A stretch of DNA of 64,000 nt from Bicyclus anynana (lineage: Eukaryota > Arthropoda > Insecta > Lepidoptera > Nymphalidae): contig NC_069095.1 in the NCBI RefSeq assembly GCF_947172395.1, forward strand, positions 7,192,001-7,256,000, given 5' to 3'. The translations under genes were made by a program, and so were the position numbers. Below the pieces are notes generated by a model. That model made no database searches. It was given only the letters and a program-made list of their open reading frames with translations, and was not told the origin of the DNA. Positions 46,592 through 57,200 of this stretch are shown here, piece by piece (position 1 is the first letter of the stretch; each line of letters starts with the position of its first letter).

Positions 46592-46874
46592 CTAGCGGAC
46601 CCGCTCAAGCTTCGCTTTGACTTATGATGCACTTCTTCCCTATCCCTACCCTACCCTGCTTCTACCCTACTCCTACCCTACCCCTACATTACCTCTACCG
46701 TACCTCAACCCTACCCCTACCCTACCCCTAGGATTTAGGGGTTTGAAAAATAGATGTTGGCCTATTCTCATAGATACCGGATAAGCACAAATTTTTTTAT
46801 CAAAATCGGTCAAGCCGTTTCAGAGGAGTATGGCAACGAAAACTGTGACATGAGAATTTTATATATTAGAGAGA
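46592..46874 (-). mobile_element. Helitron-like element with internal CCCTA array, full length
   Basis: Minus-strand termini are A|TCTCTCTAATATATAAAA (from 46874) and CTAG|T (46595-46592). Between about 46640 and 46733 lies a degenerate (CCCTACCCCTA)n tract. AAATCGGTCAAGCCGTTTCAG follows it. The element is 283 bp and non-coding. Confidence 0.7.
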
Positions 46875-47240
46875 TTAACAAAAATCCATGTACAAATTGT
46901 AAAAAGACCTTCTTTGGCGCTGTTGAATATTTTTCAGACAAATTAAACCCTTATAACCTGGCTACAGACTCATTAAAATATACTTTTTTTATATTCAGGC
47001 TATAAATATTTTCAGTATCTACACAATAAGACCTTTCATTTGATACCTAAAAGGAAAGCAACGACTCCTCATTTATCAAAGTGAAGCGATCCTAAAATTT
47101 GCGTTGGGTTTGTTATTTGGTTCATATTTTCGTACGGATAATGAACATAGTAGTTTTGGATCATTTGTTTCATTGTAATTGATATGTTTGTGGTTGTAGA
47201 TTTATCGAAACGCTAGCTTGTCGACAAATACGAAATAGGG

Positions 47241-47400
47241 TGTAGCTTGGCAACTTCTTTCGTAACACTCCCGATGTTGCGCGCGGGCGTAGCGATGAAT
47301 GAAAAACCCACGACTGATGCATGTCACTTTCCCGCACGCACGATTTCACACCCGCGCAGTCTTTCCCCCTGTGGCCCGAAGAGAATAACCGGGAGTCGGG
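47241..47400 (-). mobile_element. MITE D (GC-rich), copy 2
   Basis: TGTAGCTTGGCAACTTCTTT, CGTAACACTCCCGATG, ATGAATGAAAAACCCACGAC and GATTTCACACCCGCGCAGTC are the reverse of 36512-36696. The far end is eroded. Confidence 0.65.
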
Positions 47401-47937
47401 ACCGATGGCTTACCGTGTTATCTGAGGCACGAGGAATCTCTGTTATGTAAATCTGCTACCTTCCCAATTCCGGGCAGCTAAAATTTCAGCTAAAAACTTA
47501 GAACAAATAACAGCTCAGAAATTGATGGCCCGACTTAGGTCATGGACCCAGGATCTAGCGATCTGAAGCCATTTAGGCTGACCAATGGACAAACAATCCA
47601 TTTTAATAAACATTTACTTTGCTTTTAACGGATGTAAGAAAAATAAAGAAGGTATAAGTATCATACGACAAATTTTGAAATACAAATTATGAAAAAAGTT
47701 TGTATATGCGGATGTCAAGAAGACGCGCGACTATTGGGTTTTTGTGTGTTTCACCGGCTTCACCACGCTACTTGTAAAGACTCACTCTGGATCATTCATT
47801 ACTCTGTGCACAATACATTAATATCAATCCATGCCCCGAAGAACAGGTTAAGCCGTCTGTCCTGGTCATTAATTACCATTAACATATTTTAATCACCCAA
47901 AGCCGTCAACCCGTATTGGAGGAACGTGGTGGTTCTA

Positions 47938-48110
47938 AGCTTCAAAATTCAAAAATTCAAAATTCATTTATTTCAAGTAGGTTCAGTTGACAAGCATTTT
48001 TGATACGTCAGTTAACTATTTGTAAAGATTCTACCACCGGTTCGGAAGGCTGCTTCTGCTGAGAAGAAACTGGCAAGAAACTCAATAGATGCTCTTTCAA
48101 AATACCTTCC
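47938..48110 (-). mobile_element. CR1-like LINE 3' tail
   Basis: (TTCAAAA)n, ATTCATTTATTTCAAGTAGG, GATTCTACCACCGGTTCGG and GAAACTGGCAAGAAACTC mark the reversed 3' end of the same LINE as 1775-1912. A SINE has inserted at its far edge. Confidence 0.7.
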
Positions 48111-48439
48111 CTTCGGTGGGTCGTCGTCATCAACCCATATTCGGCTCACTGCTGAGCTCGAGTCTCCTCTCAGAATGAGAGGGGTTAGGCCAATAGTCCA
48201 CCACGCTGGCCCAATGCGGATTGGCAGACTTCACACACGCAGAGAATGAAGATAATTCTCTGGTATGCAGGTTTCCTCACGATGTTTTCCTTCACCGATT
48301 GAGACACGTGATATTTAATTTCTTAAAATGCACACAACTGAAAAGTTGGAGGTGCATGCCCCGGACAGGATTCGAACCCACACCCTCCGGAGTCGGAGGC
48401 AGAGGTCATATCCACTGGGCTATCACTGCTTCGGTGGGT
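48111..48439 (-). mobile_element. Metulj-like SINE with 11-bp target-site duplication
   Basis: The SINE spans 48122-48428. CTTCGGTGGGT at 48111-48121 recurs exactly at 48429-48439. Minus-strand reading gives head AGTGATAGCCCAGTGGATATG, B box GGTTCGAATCC, body GTGAAGGAAAACATCGTGAGG and tail ATATGGGTTGATGACGACG. It is complete and little decayed. Confidence 0.9.
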
Positions 48440-48483
48440 AGTGGATCGTTAAAATAGGTTGATAGTTATTTTAAACATATTAT

Positions 48484-48551
48484 CCGCCCTCCTTACCGGA
48501 GATTTCGATAGTTACATACTTTGTTTTTGGAATCTCCGTTAAGTAAGGCGG
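48484..48551. repeat. Imperfect inverted repeat, 21-bp arms
   Basis: CCGCC...CGGAGATT at 48484-48504 pairs with AATCTCCG...GGCGG at 48531-48551, 17 of 21 matching, with a 26-nt loop. Confidence 0.7.
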
Positions 48552-48956
48552 CCAAAGGTTGTTAGCCAAAAATGCAAGTAGCTAGTAGGTAATAAGCGTA
48601 CATCGTAAATGCGTGTTTGGGCTACACGAAATCGGCATGTGCCGTGTCACCCTGGCCATTCATTTGATGTGAACTCCAATTCAATTACAAGTATCACGCA
48701 AGCCGATCTTTAGCCGATCCACAGTAAAAACGTTACCATTATCATTTTGACCCCCATCATTTTATCTATTCTAATATGTTACGTACGTCACACTCAAACG
48801 TTGACATCGTAATTATCACTAACGTAACCGATCTGGAAAGTAATTAGAACTTTCCGGAATATGAAATTTAAAGTTAACCTCATCAATTATACGAAGAACC
48901 ATATTAAACTAAAAGCGTGATACAGCGACATCCTCACCGGGCCAGCTGGGCTATTC

Positions 48957-49165
48957 ACTATTCAAAATTCAAAATTCAAAATTCACAATTCAAAATTCAA
49001 ATTCAAAATTCAAAATTCATAATTCAAATTCAAAATTCATTTATTTCAAGTAGGCTCAGTTTACAAGCACTTTTGAAACGTCAGTTGACTATTTATAAAG
49101 ATTCTACAACCGGTTCTGCAGAAGAAGGAAGGCATGTTCAGAACCGGCAAGAAACTCAACAGTTG
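48957..49165 (-). mobile_element. CR1-like LINE 3' tail with long microsatellite
   Basis: About ten units of TTCAAAA and variants occupy 48957-49035, then ATTCATTTATTTCAAGTAGG and ACAACCGGTTCTGCAGAAG. The tandem tract is the amplified 3' terminal repeat of the LINE. Confidence 0.75.
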
Positions 49166-49289
49166 CTCTTTTTGAAAAAATTTCATACAATACTATAATT
49201 TACAATTATTGATAACAACATTACAATTTCTTATAGTTTTACTTCCTGTGTGAAGGTGGAAGCTGGTCCAATGGCCTCAAAGCACCTTA

Positions 49290-49495
49290 TTTACCGTATT
49301 TATTAATAACCTATTAAAATAAACATCAAATCAATTGAGAAATGCGATCTACCTACTGTATAATATCCACGAAGGGCACAGGGTCAGTAGCCAGGCACCG
49401 GATGACATTTGTTATAGAATCTCAATTTCATATGTCAACTAATATATTACGTCAAAGTTACTTGTCAATGTTAATTAGCCTGCAGATAAGTTTGT
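49290..49495. repeat. Dispersed repeat shared with 17740-18085
   Basis: AAATCAATTGAGAAATGCGATC, TACCTACTGTATAATATCCA, CACCGGATGACATTTGTTA and AATTAGCCTGCAGATAAG occur in the same order in both. Confidence 0.55.
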
Positions 49496-49512
49496 GACAC
49501 TACTCATATGTA

Positions 49513-50020
49513 TATAGCTTGGCAACTTCGTTCGTAACATTCCCGATGCTCGAGCGGGCGTGTGACGATGAATGAAAAACCCACGACTGATGAACGTCAC
49601 TTTTTTTTTATTCTGTAAGTTAGCCCTTGACTACAATCTCACCTGATGGTAAGTGATGATGCAATCTAAGATGAAAGCGGGCTAACTTGTTATGAGTATG
49701 ATGACAATCTACACCCCTTTCGGTTTCTACACGACATCGTACCGGAACGCTAAATCGCTTGGCGGTACGTCTTTGTCGGTAGGGTGGTAACTAGCCACGG
49801 CCGAAGCCACCCACCAGCCAGACCTGGACCAATTAAGAAAACCTCAACCAGCCCAGCCGGGGATCGAACCCAGAACCTCCGTCTTGTAAGTCCACTGCGC
49901 ATACCACTGCGCCACGGAGGCCGTCAAAACTTCTCCGCGCGCACGATTTCACACCCGCGCACTTTCCCTCCGTCGACCGCATATCATGGGAGTGTCATCA
50001 ACGAACTTTCCAAGCTATAG
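49513..50020 (-). mobile_element. MITE D (GC-rich), copy 3, split by a SINE
   Basis: The element runs from TATAGCTTGGCAACTTCGTT at 49513 to its inverted partner CAAGCTATAG at 50011-50020. A SINE occupies 49601-49922. The two halves together give the same interior as copies 1 and 4. Confidence 0.75.
49601..49922 (-). mobile_element. Second-family SINE inserted in MITE D
   Basis: A poly-A tail (T-run at 49601), TAGCCCTTGACTACAATCTC, GGTAACTAGCCACGGCCG, reversed B box CCGGGGATCGAACCC and head ACTGCGCCACGGAGG mark the same family as 40519-40835. The target-site duplication is not clear. Confidence 0.8.
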
Positions 50021-50474
50021 TGACCCATGCAAAGTTATAAAGGTCTATTTAAAATGAATTTTAAAATAATTCATAATCCTTTAATCTCGACCATGACAGT
50101 AATGTTCTATTATACACAAGTTTTATTGTGAGCGTAGGTAATGTTTCTTAATGTTGTTTTGCTTATTCAAGAGATGACACACAACGACGTAGCTAGTGGA
50201 TATACGTACGATGATACTATTAAGGATGAAATACAATATGTCGCGACGTTACGTATGTTAATATTATGACATGCACTGCCAGCGCAGCGCCTCTATTGTA
50301 CTAGCAACCCACTTGGCTCAGATCTATGTTTGACGAAAAACCCTGAAGCAATGATTTTTATGTTAGAGATAAGGCACTGAGGCGGACAAATGTGTATAAT
50401 TGTCTTAATTTCATTTATCTGCTTATTAAACAACGAAGGTTATTTAAACACATAAAACCTAAATATTGTCTACA
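50021..50474. other. Non-coding stretch
   Basis: Nothing recognisable. Confidence 0.5.
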
Positions 50475-50625
50475 ATGTCAAAAGTCAAAGTCAAAATTCA
50501 TTTATTTCAATTAAGCCTAGTTTAAAAGCACTTTTTAAAGGACAAGATTATGTCATAAATTAATTTAATCTAATGGTGGTAATAATAGTCGAAAACTTAA
50601 AACTAAAGTTACGAGGGTTCCAAAC
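50475..50625 (-). mobile_element. LINE 3' tail, second CR1-like subfamily
   Basis: AGTCAAAGTCAAAATTCATTT, AATTAAGCCTAGTTTAAAAG, GATTATGTCATAAATTAATT and AAAGTTACGAGGGTTCCAAA are shared with 57055-57200. Confidence 0.7.
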
Positions 50626-51296
50626 GCGCCTTGGTCCGAGTTGTGTGTTTAGGAAGTGTAAAAACTACATAAACATAAATATATAATGTAAGTAAATATA
50701 AAATTGTGCATGTGTGCGCTCAGTGGAGTTGCTAAATTCGAATCACTTTTTGCGGTGATTTTTTAAGGCACGTAAACATATCTGTAGTATAAAATAATCA
50801 TTGGCCTGAAGTGTGTAAAGTTAGAAAACGTTTGTTCAAATTTTCACAACATAATCTTTGAATATTTGTACCGCCCGCGGCTCTATTAATGTTACTCGTG
50901 AATTAATCAATCTTCTGTTGAAGATATCTGAATACGCTTACAAATAATGATTAATGGGCTTATTTAGTACACGAATCTGAAATTAAACGAAATCTACAGG
51001 TGTACAAGTAAGTTTGTAGGCGATTAAAAACCCCTGTACCATTTTTTTTAAAAGAAAAGTACAATTTATCCTAGCACAACCCATTCACACATAAAATAGA
51101 TAGCACAAAGCATTCGAACCTTTCCCCCCATGTTTGCTTTATGTTATGGAATGTCACTGCGAAGTTTTGGAATGTCTTCCACCTTTAGTTTTCCTTCCCA
51201 CCTACAACGTTGGTAGCTTCTTCAAGCTAAGCCCTATAAGTATAAAAAACGCTCCGAGGACTGACCATCGGATCAACAAGGTAGGCACTGTTTTCA
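50626..51296. other. Non-coding stretch
   Basis: Nothing recognisable apart from short AT-rich repeats. Confidence 0.5.
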
Positions 51297-51605
51297 TTAA
51301 CAACCCATATTCCGCTCACTGTTGAGCACGAGTTTCCTCTCAGAATAAGATGGGTTAGGTCTTAGTCCACCTCGCTGGCCAAATGCGGATTGGCAGACTT
51401 CGCACACGTAGGGAATTAAGAAAATTGTCAGCTATGCAGGTTTCCTCACGATGCTTGTCCTTCACCGTTCGAGACACGTGATATTTAATTTCTTTAAATG
51501 CACATAACTGAAAAGTTGGAGGGGCATGTCATGTATGACTGGATTCAGAACCACGCTTTTCGAATGAAAGACAGAGGTCATATCCACTGAGCTATCACGT
51601 CTCTC
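51297..51605 (-). mobile_element. Metulj-like SINE, near full length
   Basis: Reversed tail AACCCATATTCCGCTCACTG, body CAGGTTTCCTCACGATGC, and a head ending GAGCTATCACGTCTC. The B-box area is altered (GGATTCAGAACC). Confidence 0.8.
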
Positions 51606-51812
51606 TGTTAAGGTCGCGAAAATAAAGAAGAATTTCGTTAAGCACTTAAACAAGAAACAAGACGATTTGGGGTGTGACTTGTGTTGGTTTTAGATGTAAA
51701 ATATAATAAAAAGATTTGATTGTTTGTTTGTCTTAATTTAATAGGCTCTGAAAGTACCTACAGGACCGATTAGAAAAGTTCTTTCATTATTAGAATCCTA
51801 CGTTATCTCTAA

Positions 51813-52006
51813 CTAGCTAATGCCGCGGATTTACCCGCGTGATTCTCGTTCCCGTAAGAATACGGGGATAATATATAGCCTATAGCCTTCCTCGATAAAT
51901 GGGGTATTTAATACTGAAAGAATATTTCAAATTAGACAAGTAGTTCCTGAGATTAGCGAGTTCAAACAAACAAAAAAACTCTTCAGCTTTATAATATTAG
52001 TATAGA
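51813..52006 (-). mobile_element. Helitron-like element, full length
   Basis: A|CTAG at 51812-51816 and GA|T at 52005-52007 define both ends. CCGTAAGAATACGGGGATAA and ATTATAATATTAGTATAGA-type ends belong to the main family. Confidence 0.8.
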
Positions 52007-52011
52007 TGAAT

Positions 52012-52084
52012 AAAGGTCCTATTTTATCTCTGTATTCCCACAGGGACGGGTACCACGTGGGCGAAACCGTAGAGCGTCTGCTAG
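52012..52084 (+). mobile_element. Helitron-like 3' end fragment
   Basis: ATTCCCACAGGGACGGGTACC, GGGCGAAACCGTAGAGCG and CTAG|T. It directly follows an opposite-facing copy. Confidence 0.65.
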
Positions 52085-52393
52085 TACAAGTAGGTACTCT
52101 ATACTCGTGAATAGACTCCTCGACAGTAGTCGACATGTCTACGGCGTGGGGCTCGTAGACAGTGTGCCGTTAACCTAATTGGCGACAATTCTTAGGATAA
52201 TGCTAATTTTATTGCAGCCTGTTATTTAAATATGTGATAGGTAAGCAATTTGACGTAATTTACTGTTTATTATACGAAGTAGACGTATTGTCGTCATGTC
52301 GTTATGATGTACATTTGTTATTGTTCTTTTAAATTGTAATACAATGAGTCGGTTTTGGTTGTATATTCTCCAAACGTACGTACTAAACTTCAT

Positions 52394-52700
52394 CATCACC
52401 ATTAACAACCCATATTCGGTTTACTGTTGAGCACTAGTCTCCTCTCAGATTAAGAATGATTATGCCAATAGACCACGATGGCCAAATGCGGATTGGTAGA
52501 CTTAACACACCTAGACAATTAAGAAAATTCTCATATATGCAGGTTTCCTCACGAAGGTTTCCTTCACCGTTTGAGACAAGTGATATTTAATTTTGTAAAA
52601 TGCACACAACTGAAAAGTTGGGTGCATGCCCCGGACCGGATTCGAGCCTACGATCTCCGAATCGTAGGCAGAGGTCATATCCACTGGACTATCACGGCTC
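52394..52700 (-). mobile_element. Metulj-like SINE, near full length
   Basis: Reversed (ATC)n tail, AACCCATATTCGGTTTACTG, GGTTTCCTCACGAAGG, GGATTCGAGCCTACGATC (B box) and CACTGGACTATCACGGCTC (head). Confidence 0.8.
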
Positions 52701-53487
52701 ATAACTTACTTCACATAATACAATTTATTTGTTTTTGTGGAAATGTAGGAATTAATCGAGTTTTTAAAATCTTTTATGTACTTTAACTCCTTAATGGAGT
52801 ATGGATATTTGTTACATGACTGACAACTCTATCGCATAAAATATTTTCATTTTCATATGTTAATGTCCGTGGATAAGTAATGTTGATAAGTAAAGTTGCA
52901 AATTTAAAATTAAAGTTGCGAGGGTTCTAAATTAGCTTAATACTGGAATAATAATAGATAAGTCAATATTAGTATTATATACACAGCTTAGACCAATTAT
53001 AGAAGGACCTGTATCGCACTCATAGTCAGGAACAAAATTGTCTGTCATTTTCTGAGGAAAACGAGCTTAGATTTAGTATATATCTTATACTAAACTAGAA
53101 GTTTTTGCCCGTTTTTTACACAATTCAATTACACAAAAAGGTATTTTTACGGAGCTCTTTAACCGACGAACACGATTACAACTATTTAACATCGATTCTA
53201 TAAAAACAGTATTTATAATCGCATTAAATCGTTGATCATATACTTTGACAGAAAAGTAACGTCTCATGAGGCAGGTCCTATACAATAATTACTCTGAGAT
53301 ACACAATCACCCGCTCTGAGTGTTTAGAACAACAAAATTATGCACAAGGGTTGATTGGGATACAAGATATTGTTATAACTCTTGTCTTAATCTTGATTAT
53401 ATTAGTTTTTTCTCAAAAACATTTGAATGAAGGTTATTCAATCTCTTCAGCGGAACGCTCAAAGGTTATAAAAATGTTTTGAATAAA
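52701..53487. other. Non-coding stretch
   Basis: No gene is recognised. A scrap of the second LINE tail is at 52903-52935. Confidence 0.5.
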
Positions 53488-53659
53488 TCTATACTCATAT
53501 TATAAAGCTGAAGAGTTTGTTTATTTGAACGCGCTAATCTCAAGAACTACTGGTTCAATTTGAAAATTTCATTGCTAGATAGCCCATTTAACGAAGAAGG
53601 CTATGTATTACCCTACGGGAACGGAAACCACGAAGGTGAAGTCGCGCGGCATCAGCTAG
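53488..53659 (+). mobile_element. Helitron-like element, full length with deletions
   Basis: A|TCTATACTCATATTATAAAG at the start and CTAG|T at 53656-53660. At 172 bp it is shorter than the 204-bp form, with a shortened GTTT array. Confidence 0.8.
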
Positions 53660-54977
53660 TAGAAAATAAAGGTAGAACTTCTAATATTTTTCTATAAAAT
53701 AAAGCTAATTTATAAACTTTCGTTACTCTACTTGTGTTACTCCCCGTGCCTTGGAAGATTTCGTTAAGATGATGCTAAGTCACCCTAAGCTTACTTAGGC
53801 TAGCCTATCCTATCAGGATAACGACATGTGAATTTGGGCCACTAATCAACAAACAACTGGCAAAATGTCACGTGACATTTCAAAATACCGCGTTAAACTT
53901 TGACATTTAGATGTTTTGTGGTTTTGAGAGGTATAACTCAGTTATAAACACTGAGACACTACAAAGCATACCAATCGGATTAATAAAGGGTGAGCGTTGA
54001 GTGTACCTACGCCTCGCCACCTGCGCCGCTTTGTGGCGGTGCTCGGCGGCAGGATTACTCGACGTTTGTACACAAAGATCTATTTCTACAGATCCATTAT
54101 TTACGAGTAGCTTTCAATGTGTAGGTTGAATATTACAACTGAAGAAACTGTTGTCAACAATCTGTTATAGTTACATTATTTATTATTCTACAAAATGTAT
54201 AGGGCACTGGGGAGTATTTTCTATTAATATAGGGTTATATTCTTTACCGAAAATTAATTAAAAATGTTCAAGGAACGTGTGTTCTAAAATAAATATTTTC
54301 AGGGTAAAATGTGTCCCCTAAACGCATCCTTATAATTATGACGTAAGGTTTTCGTATTTTAAATGCAAGGATAGATAAAGGCGTGTTTTATATGAATAGA
54401 TTTATTAGAATAGAATCCAGACTGACAGATAAATTCTCAGTTAAAAGTCTTTCTTTCTTCTAAGAAATTCTCAGTTAATAATTTTATTTCTTCTAAGAAA
54501 TTCTCAGTCAGTCAGTCCCCGTACTTGAGACGTTGTTGATTGGTGCTTCCCCGTACCTCGGAGAGCACGTTAGCCGTCAGTCTTTACCAAGCCCACCAAC
54601 TTGAATTGGAGCACTGAGATGGGTGTAAGCACATTTCCCTTATCTTATAAAGAAGGAGGTCTAGCCCTATATTGGACCTGTGAAATAGGTTGATAATGAT
54701 TGAGGCTACAAAGGCTCTTAGTTAACTGAATACGTATTCTATTTTATGTGCAAAGCCTTCTGTCTGTAGGCGGGCTGCTTTGAACTCCGAAACGCTTTAA
54801 TACTCGCGATCATATTTTCACGTCGACGCCTACATAGTGCTGAGTGTTCATTCCTCACAAAGACCCTATCAATCATGTGTTACTATAGAAGCGACTTCTA
54901 ATAAAGTATTCTCTATTGATTTGCCTGAGCCAGCGCATTTGCTTTACCCATTGGACATTTTGTCCTTCGTTCGTTCG
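53660..54977. other. Non-coding stretch
   Basis: No recognisable gene. It includes an 18-bp palindrome at 53863-53880 (AAATGTCACGTGACATTT) and a small GC-rich patch at 54010-54060. Confidence 0.5.
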
Positions 54978-55186
54978 TAATCAACTCATATTCGGCTCAC
55001 TGCTGAGCTCGAGTCTCCTCTCAGAATAAGAGGGGTTAGGCCAATAGTCCACCACGCTGGCCTAATACGCAGAGAATTAGGAAAATTCTCTGGTATGCAG
55101 GTTTCCTCACGATATTTTCCTTCACCGTTTGAGACACGTGATATTTAATTTCTTAAAATGCACAGAACTGAAAAGTTATAGGTGCA
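54978..55186 (-). mobile_element. Metulj-like SINE, head missing
   Basis: Reversed AACTCATATTCGGCTCACTG through CAGGTTTCCTCACGATATTT to AACTGAAAAGTTATAGG. It lacks the CCAATCCGCATT segment and the tRNA head. Confidence 0.7.
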
Positions 55187-55310
55187 TTTACTTAATTCTC
55201 TACGTGTGTGAAGTTTGCCAATCCGCGTTGGGGTTGCGTGGAGCCTAACTCCTCTCATTCTGTGAGGAGACTCATGCTCAACAGTGAGCATAATATGGGT
55301 TGTTAATGGT
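55187..55310 (+). mobile_element. Metulj-like SINE 3' half, opposite orientation
   Basis: CTTAATTCTCTACGTGTGTG, TGCCAATCCGCGTTGGGG, CTCATTCTGTGAGGAGAC and AATATGGGTTGTTAATGG. It abuts the preceding reversed copy. Confidence 0.7.
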
Positions 55311-55342
55311 TACAAGAAGATTTCCCAACTAATGTCATCACG

Positions 55343-55520
55343 ATACTTGACTATGACTTCCAAACATGACGATACTGAGCCACCTGCATCCAGCGAATCC
55401 CTGCGACTCGCTTGATGTCGTCAGTCCACCTGATGGGGTGTCAGCCAACACTGCGTTTACTAGTGCGGGGTCGCCATTCCAGCACTTTGGGACCCCAACG
55501 TCCATCGGCTCTTCGAACTA
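55343..55520 (-). pseudogene. RTE-like LINE ORF2 end, short fragment
   Basis: TTCCAAACATGACGATACTG, CGCTTGATGTCGTCAGTCC and TCGCCATTCCAGCACTTTGG match the element at 36926-37385. Only about 60 codons' worth is present, with differences that break the frame. Confidence 0.7.
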
Positions 55521-55857
55521 ATAGTAAGATGTAAAAACAATTCAAATTGACAAATTCTTGTTGCTGTAGGACTAAAACACAATGTTCGCCGTTCTCTGCA
55601 GTATATCTGTGTAAATGTGTACCTTATCGTTCATTCGGTCCACTCGCTTGTTTGCGTAGCGTAAAAACCACAAATCAAGCGGAACTGTTCACGGTTTAAC
55701 GATTCTAGACTGGGTTTAACACGAAAGCGCTCATAGCTTTAGTGCCGGTTCTGTATCGTGAACCATAAAACACGCAAGGGAGATATTTCTTGCATAGCCA
55801 TGGATTATTTATTATTTTACTGTAACTCATTTAGTGATTAAAAAAAAGTATAAAAAA
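55521..55857. other. Non-coding stretch
   Basis: Nothing recognisable. Confidence 0.5.
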
Positions 55858-55965
55858 TCACGTGTCTCAAACGGTGAGTGAAAAACATCGTGAGGAAACC
55901 TGCATACCAGAGAATTTTCTTTATTCTCTGCGTGTGTGGAGACTGTCAATTCGCATATGGGTTGA
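55858..55965 (+). mobile_element. Metulj-like SINE, internal fragment
   Basis: ACGTGTCTCAAACGGTGAG, ACATCGTGAGGAAACCTGC, ATTCTCTGCGTGTGTGG and CATATGGGTTGATAACG, with an internal deletion between the last two. Confidence 0.65.
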
Positions 55966-56384
55966 TAACGACGAATCAATTGTAAAAATGCTCCACGGAT
56001 CCTGGACTATATAACATCAATAATTTATAAAGTAAACAGGTTATAATATCACAAGTTTTGTGAATATTACATTAAAATGGAGACATGACCTTCATAAATG
56101 GCCTTCACCGAATACCCATGGTCCCTCATTGACCATGCCAAAATTACACTGACCTTAACCGGAAAGTTTCTGCACACAAAAAAATGTAGAATTTTTGAAG
56201 CAGTTAATGTTGTTGTGTATAAAATTGCTTCTGTTGGAATTTATAGTGACTTTAAATGCTTTACGGAGTGAAATATATCGCCGAAAGTTGGATTCAGTTT
56301 GTGAAAGTAACTGAATCAATTATAACTTTACCGATTGTGATGACGTTTGATATGTACTTCACTCGGCGAGAATGAGGTGAAAAA

Positions 56385-56490
56385 TTGGTACACTAACTGT
56401 GAAGTGTGAATGGCATACACAAATATAGATTTGTCGATTTTGACATCTGGAATGAACCAGAGTTCAATTCCAGCTCAACGTAAAGACATT
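56385..56490 (+). mobile_element. tRNA-like SINE fragment, fourth type
   Basis: AGAGTTCAATTCCAGCTCAA (B-box-like), then GTAAAGACATTTATTATT. The reverse of this block is at 60260-60365, so it is a dispersed element. Confidence 0.45.
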
Positions 56491-56549
56491 TATTATTATT
56501 TTTTATGTTGTTTATTTCTTTTTATTGTTATAATTAAGTGACTTTATTT

Positions 56550-56727
56550 TTGTATTATATGAAGAGTTTGTTTGTTTGTTTGCTTTACCGCGCTTATATC
56601 AGGAACTACTTGTACGATTTGAAAAATTCTTACAGTGTTAGATAACCCATTACATTAGGCTATACATTATCCCCGTATTCATACGGGAACGGGAACCACG
56701 CGGATGAAACATCGCGGCGTCAGCTAG
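56550..56727 (+). mobile_element. Helitron-like element, 5' end eroded
   Basis: GAAGAGTTTGTTTGTTTG, CAGTGTTAGATAACCCATTA and CGGGAACGGGAACCACGC lead to CTAG|T at 56724-56728. Confidence 0.75.
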
Positions 56728-56829
56728 TACCTAATGATTGTAAAGATGTATTACAAATAGGTCTATAAAGAAATATTTGGTTTGTTATTAACGTCGATAA
56801 TTGACGTCGATGTCTAGAAAGACATGCGT

Positions 56830-56881
56830 TACGATGCCACGAACAGACTCACAGACGTGAGTGCCTGTTTGTGGCATCGTA
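56830..56881. repeat. Near-perfect hairpin, about 23-bp arms
   Basis: TACGATGCCACGAACAG...ACTCAC at 56830-56852 pairs with 56857-56881 (GTGAGT...GTGGCATCGTA) across AGAC, with one mismatch and a 2-nt bulge. Confidence 0.85.
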
Positions 56882-56890
56882 GGACTCAAA

Positions 56891-57031
56891 CGGATGGACC
56901 AATTACGATGATGAGGTTTAATTTAACATAAAAGCTGATTGGTTAATAAAACGATGATTGGTTAATATCGGGCCATCAGTGTAATGCTGGACCGATATCA
57001 ACCAATCATGGCATCGTAATCGGTCTATCCG
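56891..57031. mobile_element. MITE E with 20-bp inverted ends
   Basis: CGGATGGACCAATTACGATG at 56891-56910 matches the inverse of 57012-57031 at 18 of 20. A nested pair (56956-56974 and 56989-57007, 17 of 19) makes the whole element foldable. It is non-coding. Confidence 0.6.
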
Positions 57032-57054
57032 TGAATGGCTCATTAAGAGCTTCA

Positions 57055-57200
57055 AGTCAAAATTCATTTATTTCAATTAGGCTTAGTTTACAAGCACTTT
57101 TGAAAGGTCAAGATTATGTCATAATTTAATTTAATCTAATGGCGGTAATAACAGTCGAAAACTTAAAACTAAAGTTACGAGGGTTCCAAAAGCGCCAATG
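57055..57200 (-). mobile_element. LINE 3' tail, second CR1-like subfamily
   Basis: It closely matches 50475-50625: TCAAAATTCATTTATTTCAA, GATTATGTCATAATTTAATT, AACTTAAAACTAAAGTTACG. Confidence 0.75.

Noticed and set aside
46640..46735. Interstitial telomere
   Set aside because: The unit is CCCTA/CCCCTA, not the insect CCTAA (TTAGG), and it lies inside a Helitron-like element.
48917..49198. Frame with repeated QNSKFIIQIQNS
   Set aside because: It is translation of the (TTCAAAA)n microsatellite of a LINE tail.
49784..50020. Plus-strand open frame of 78 codons
   Set aside because: It is a read-through of the reversed SINE and MITE D.
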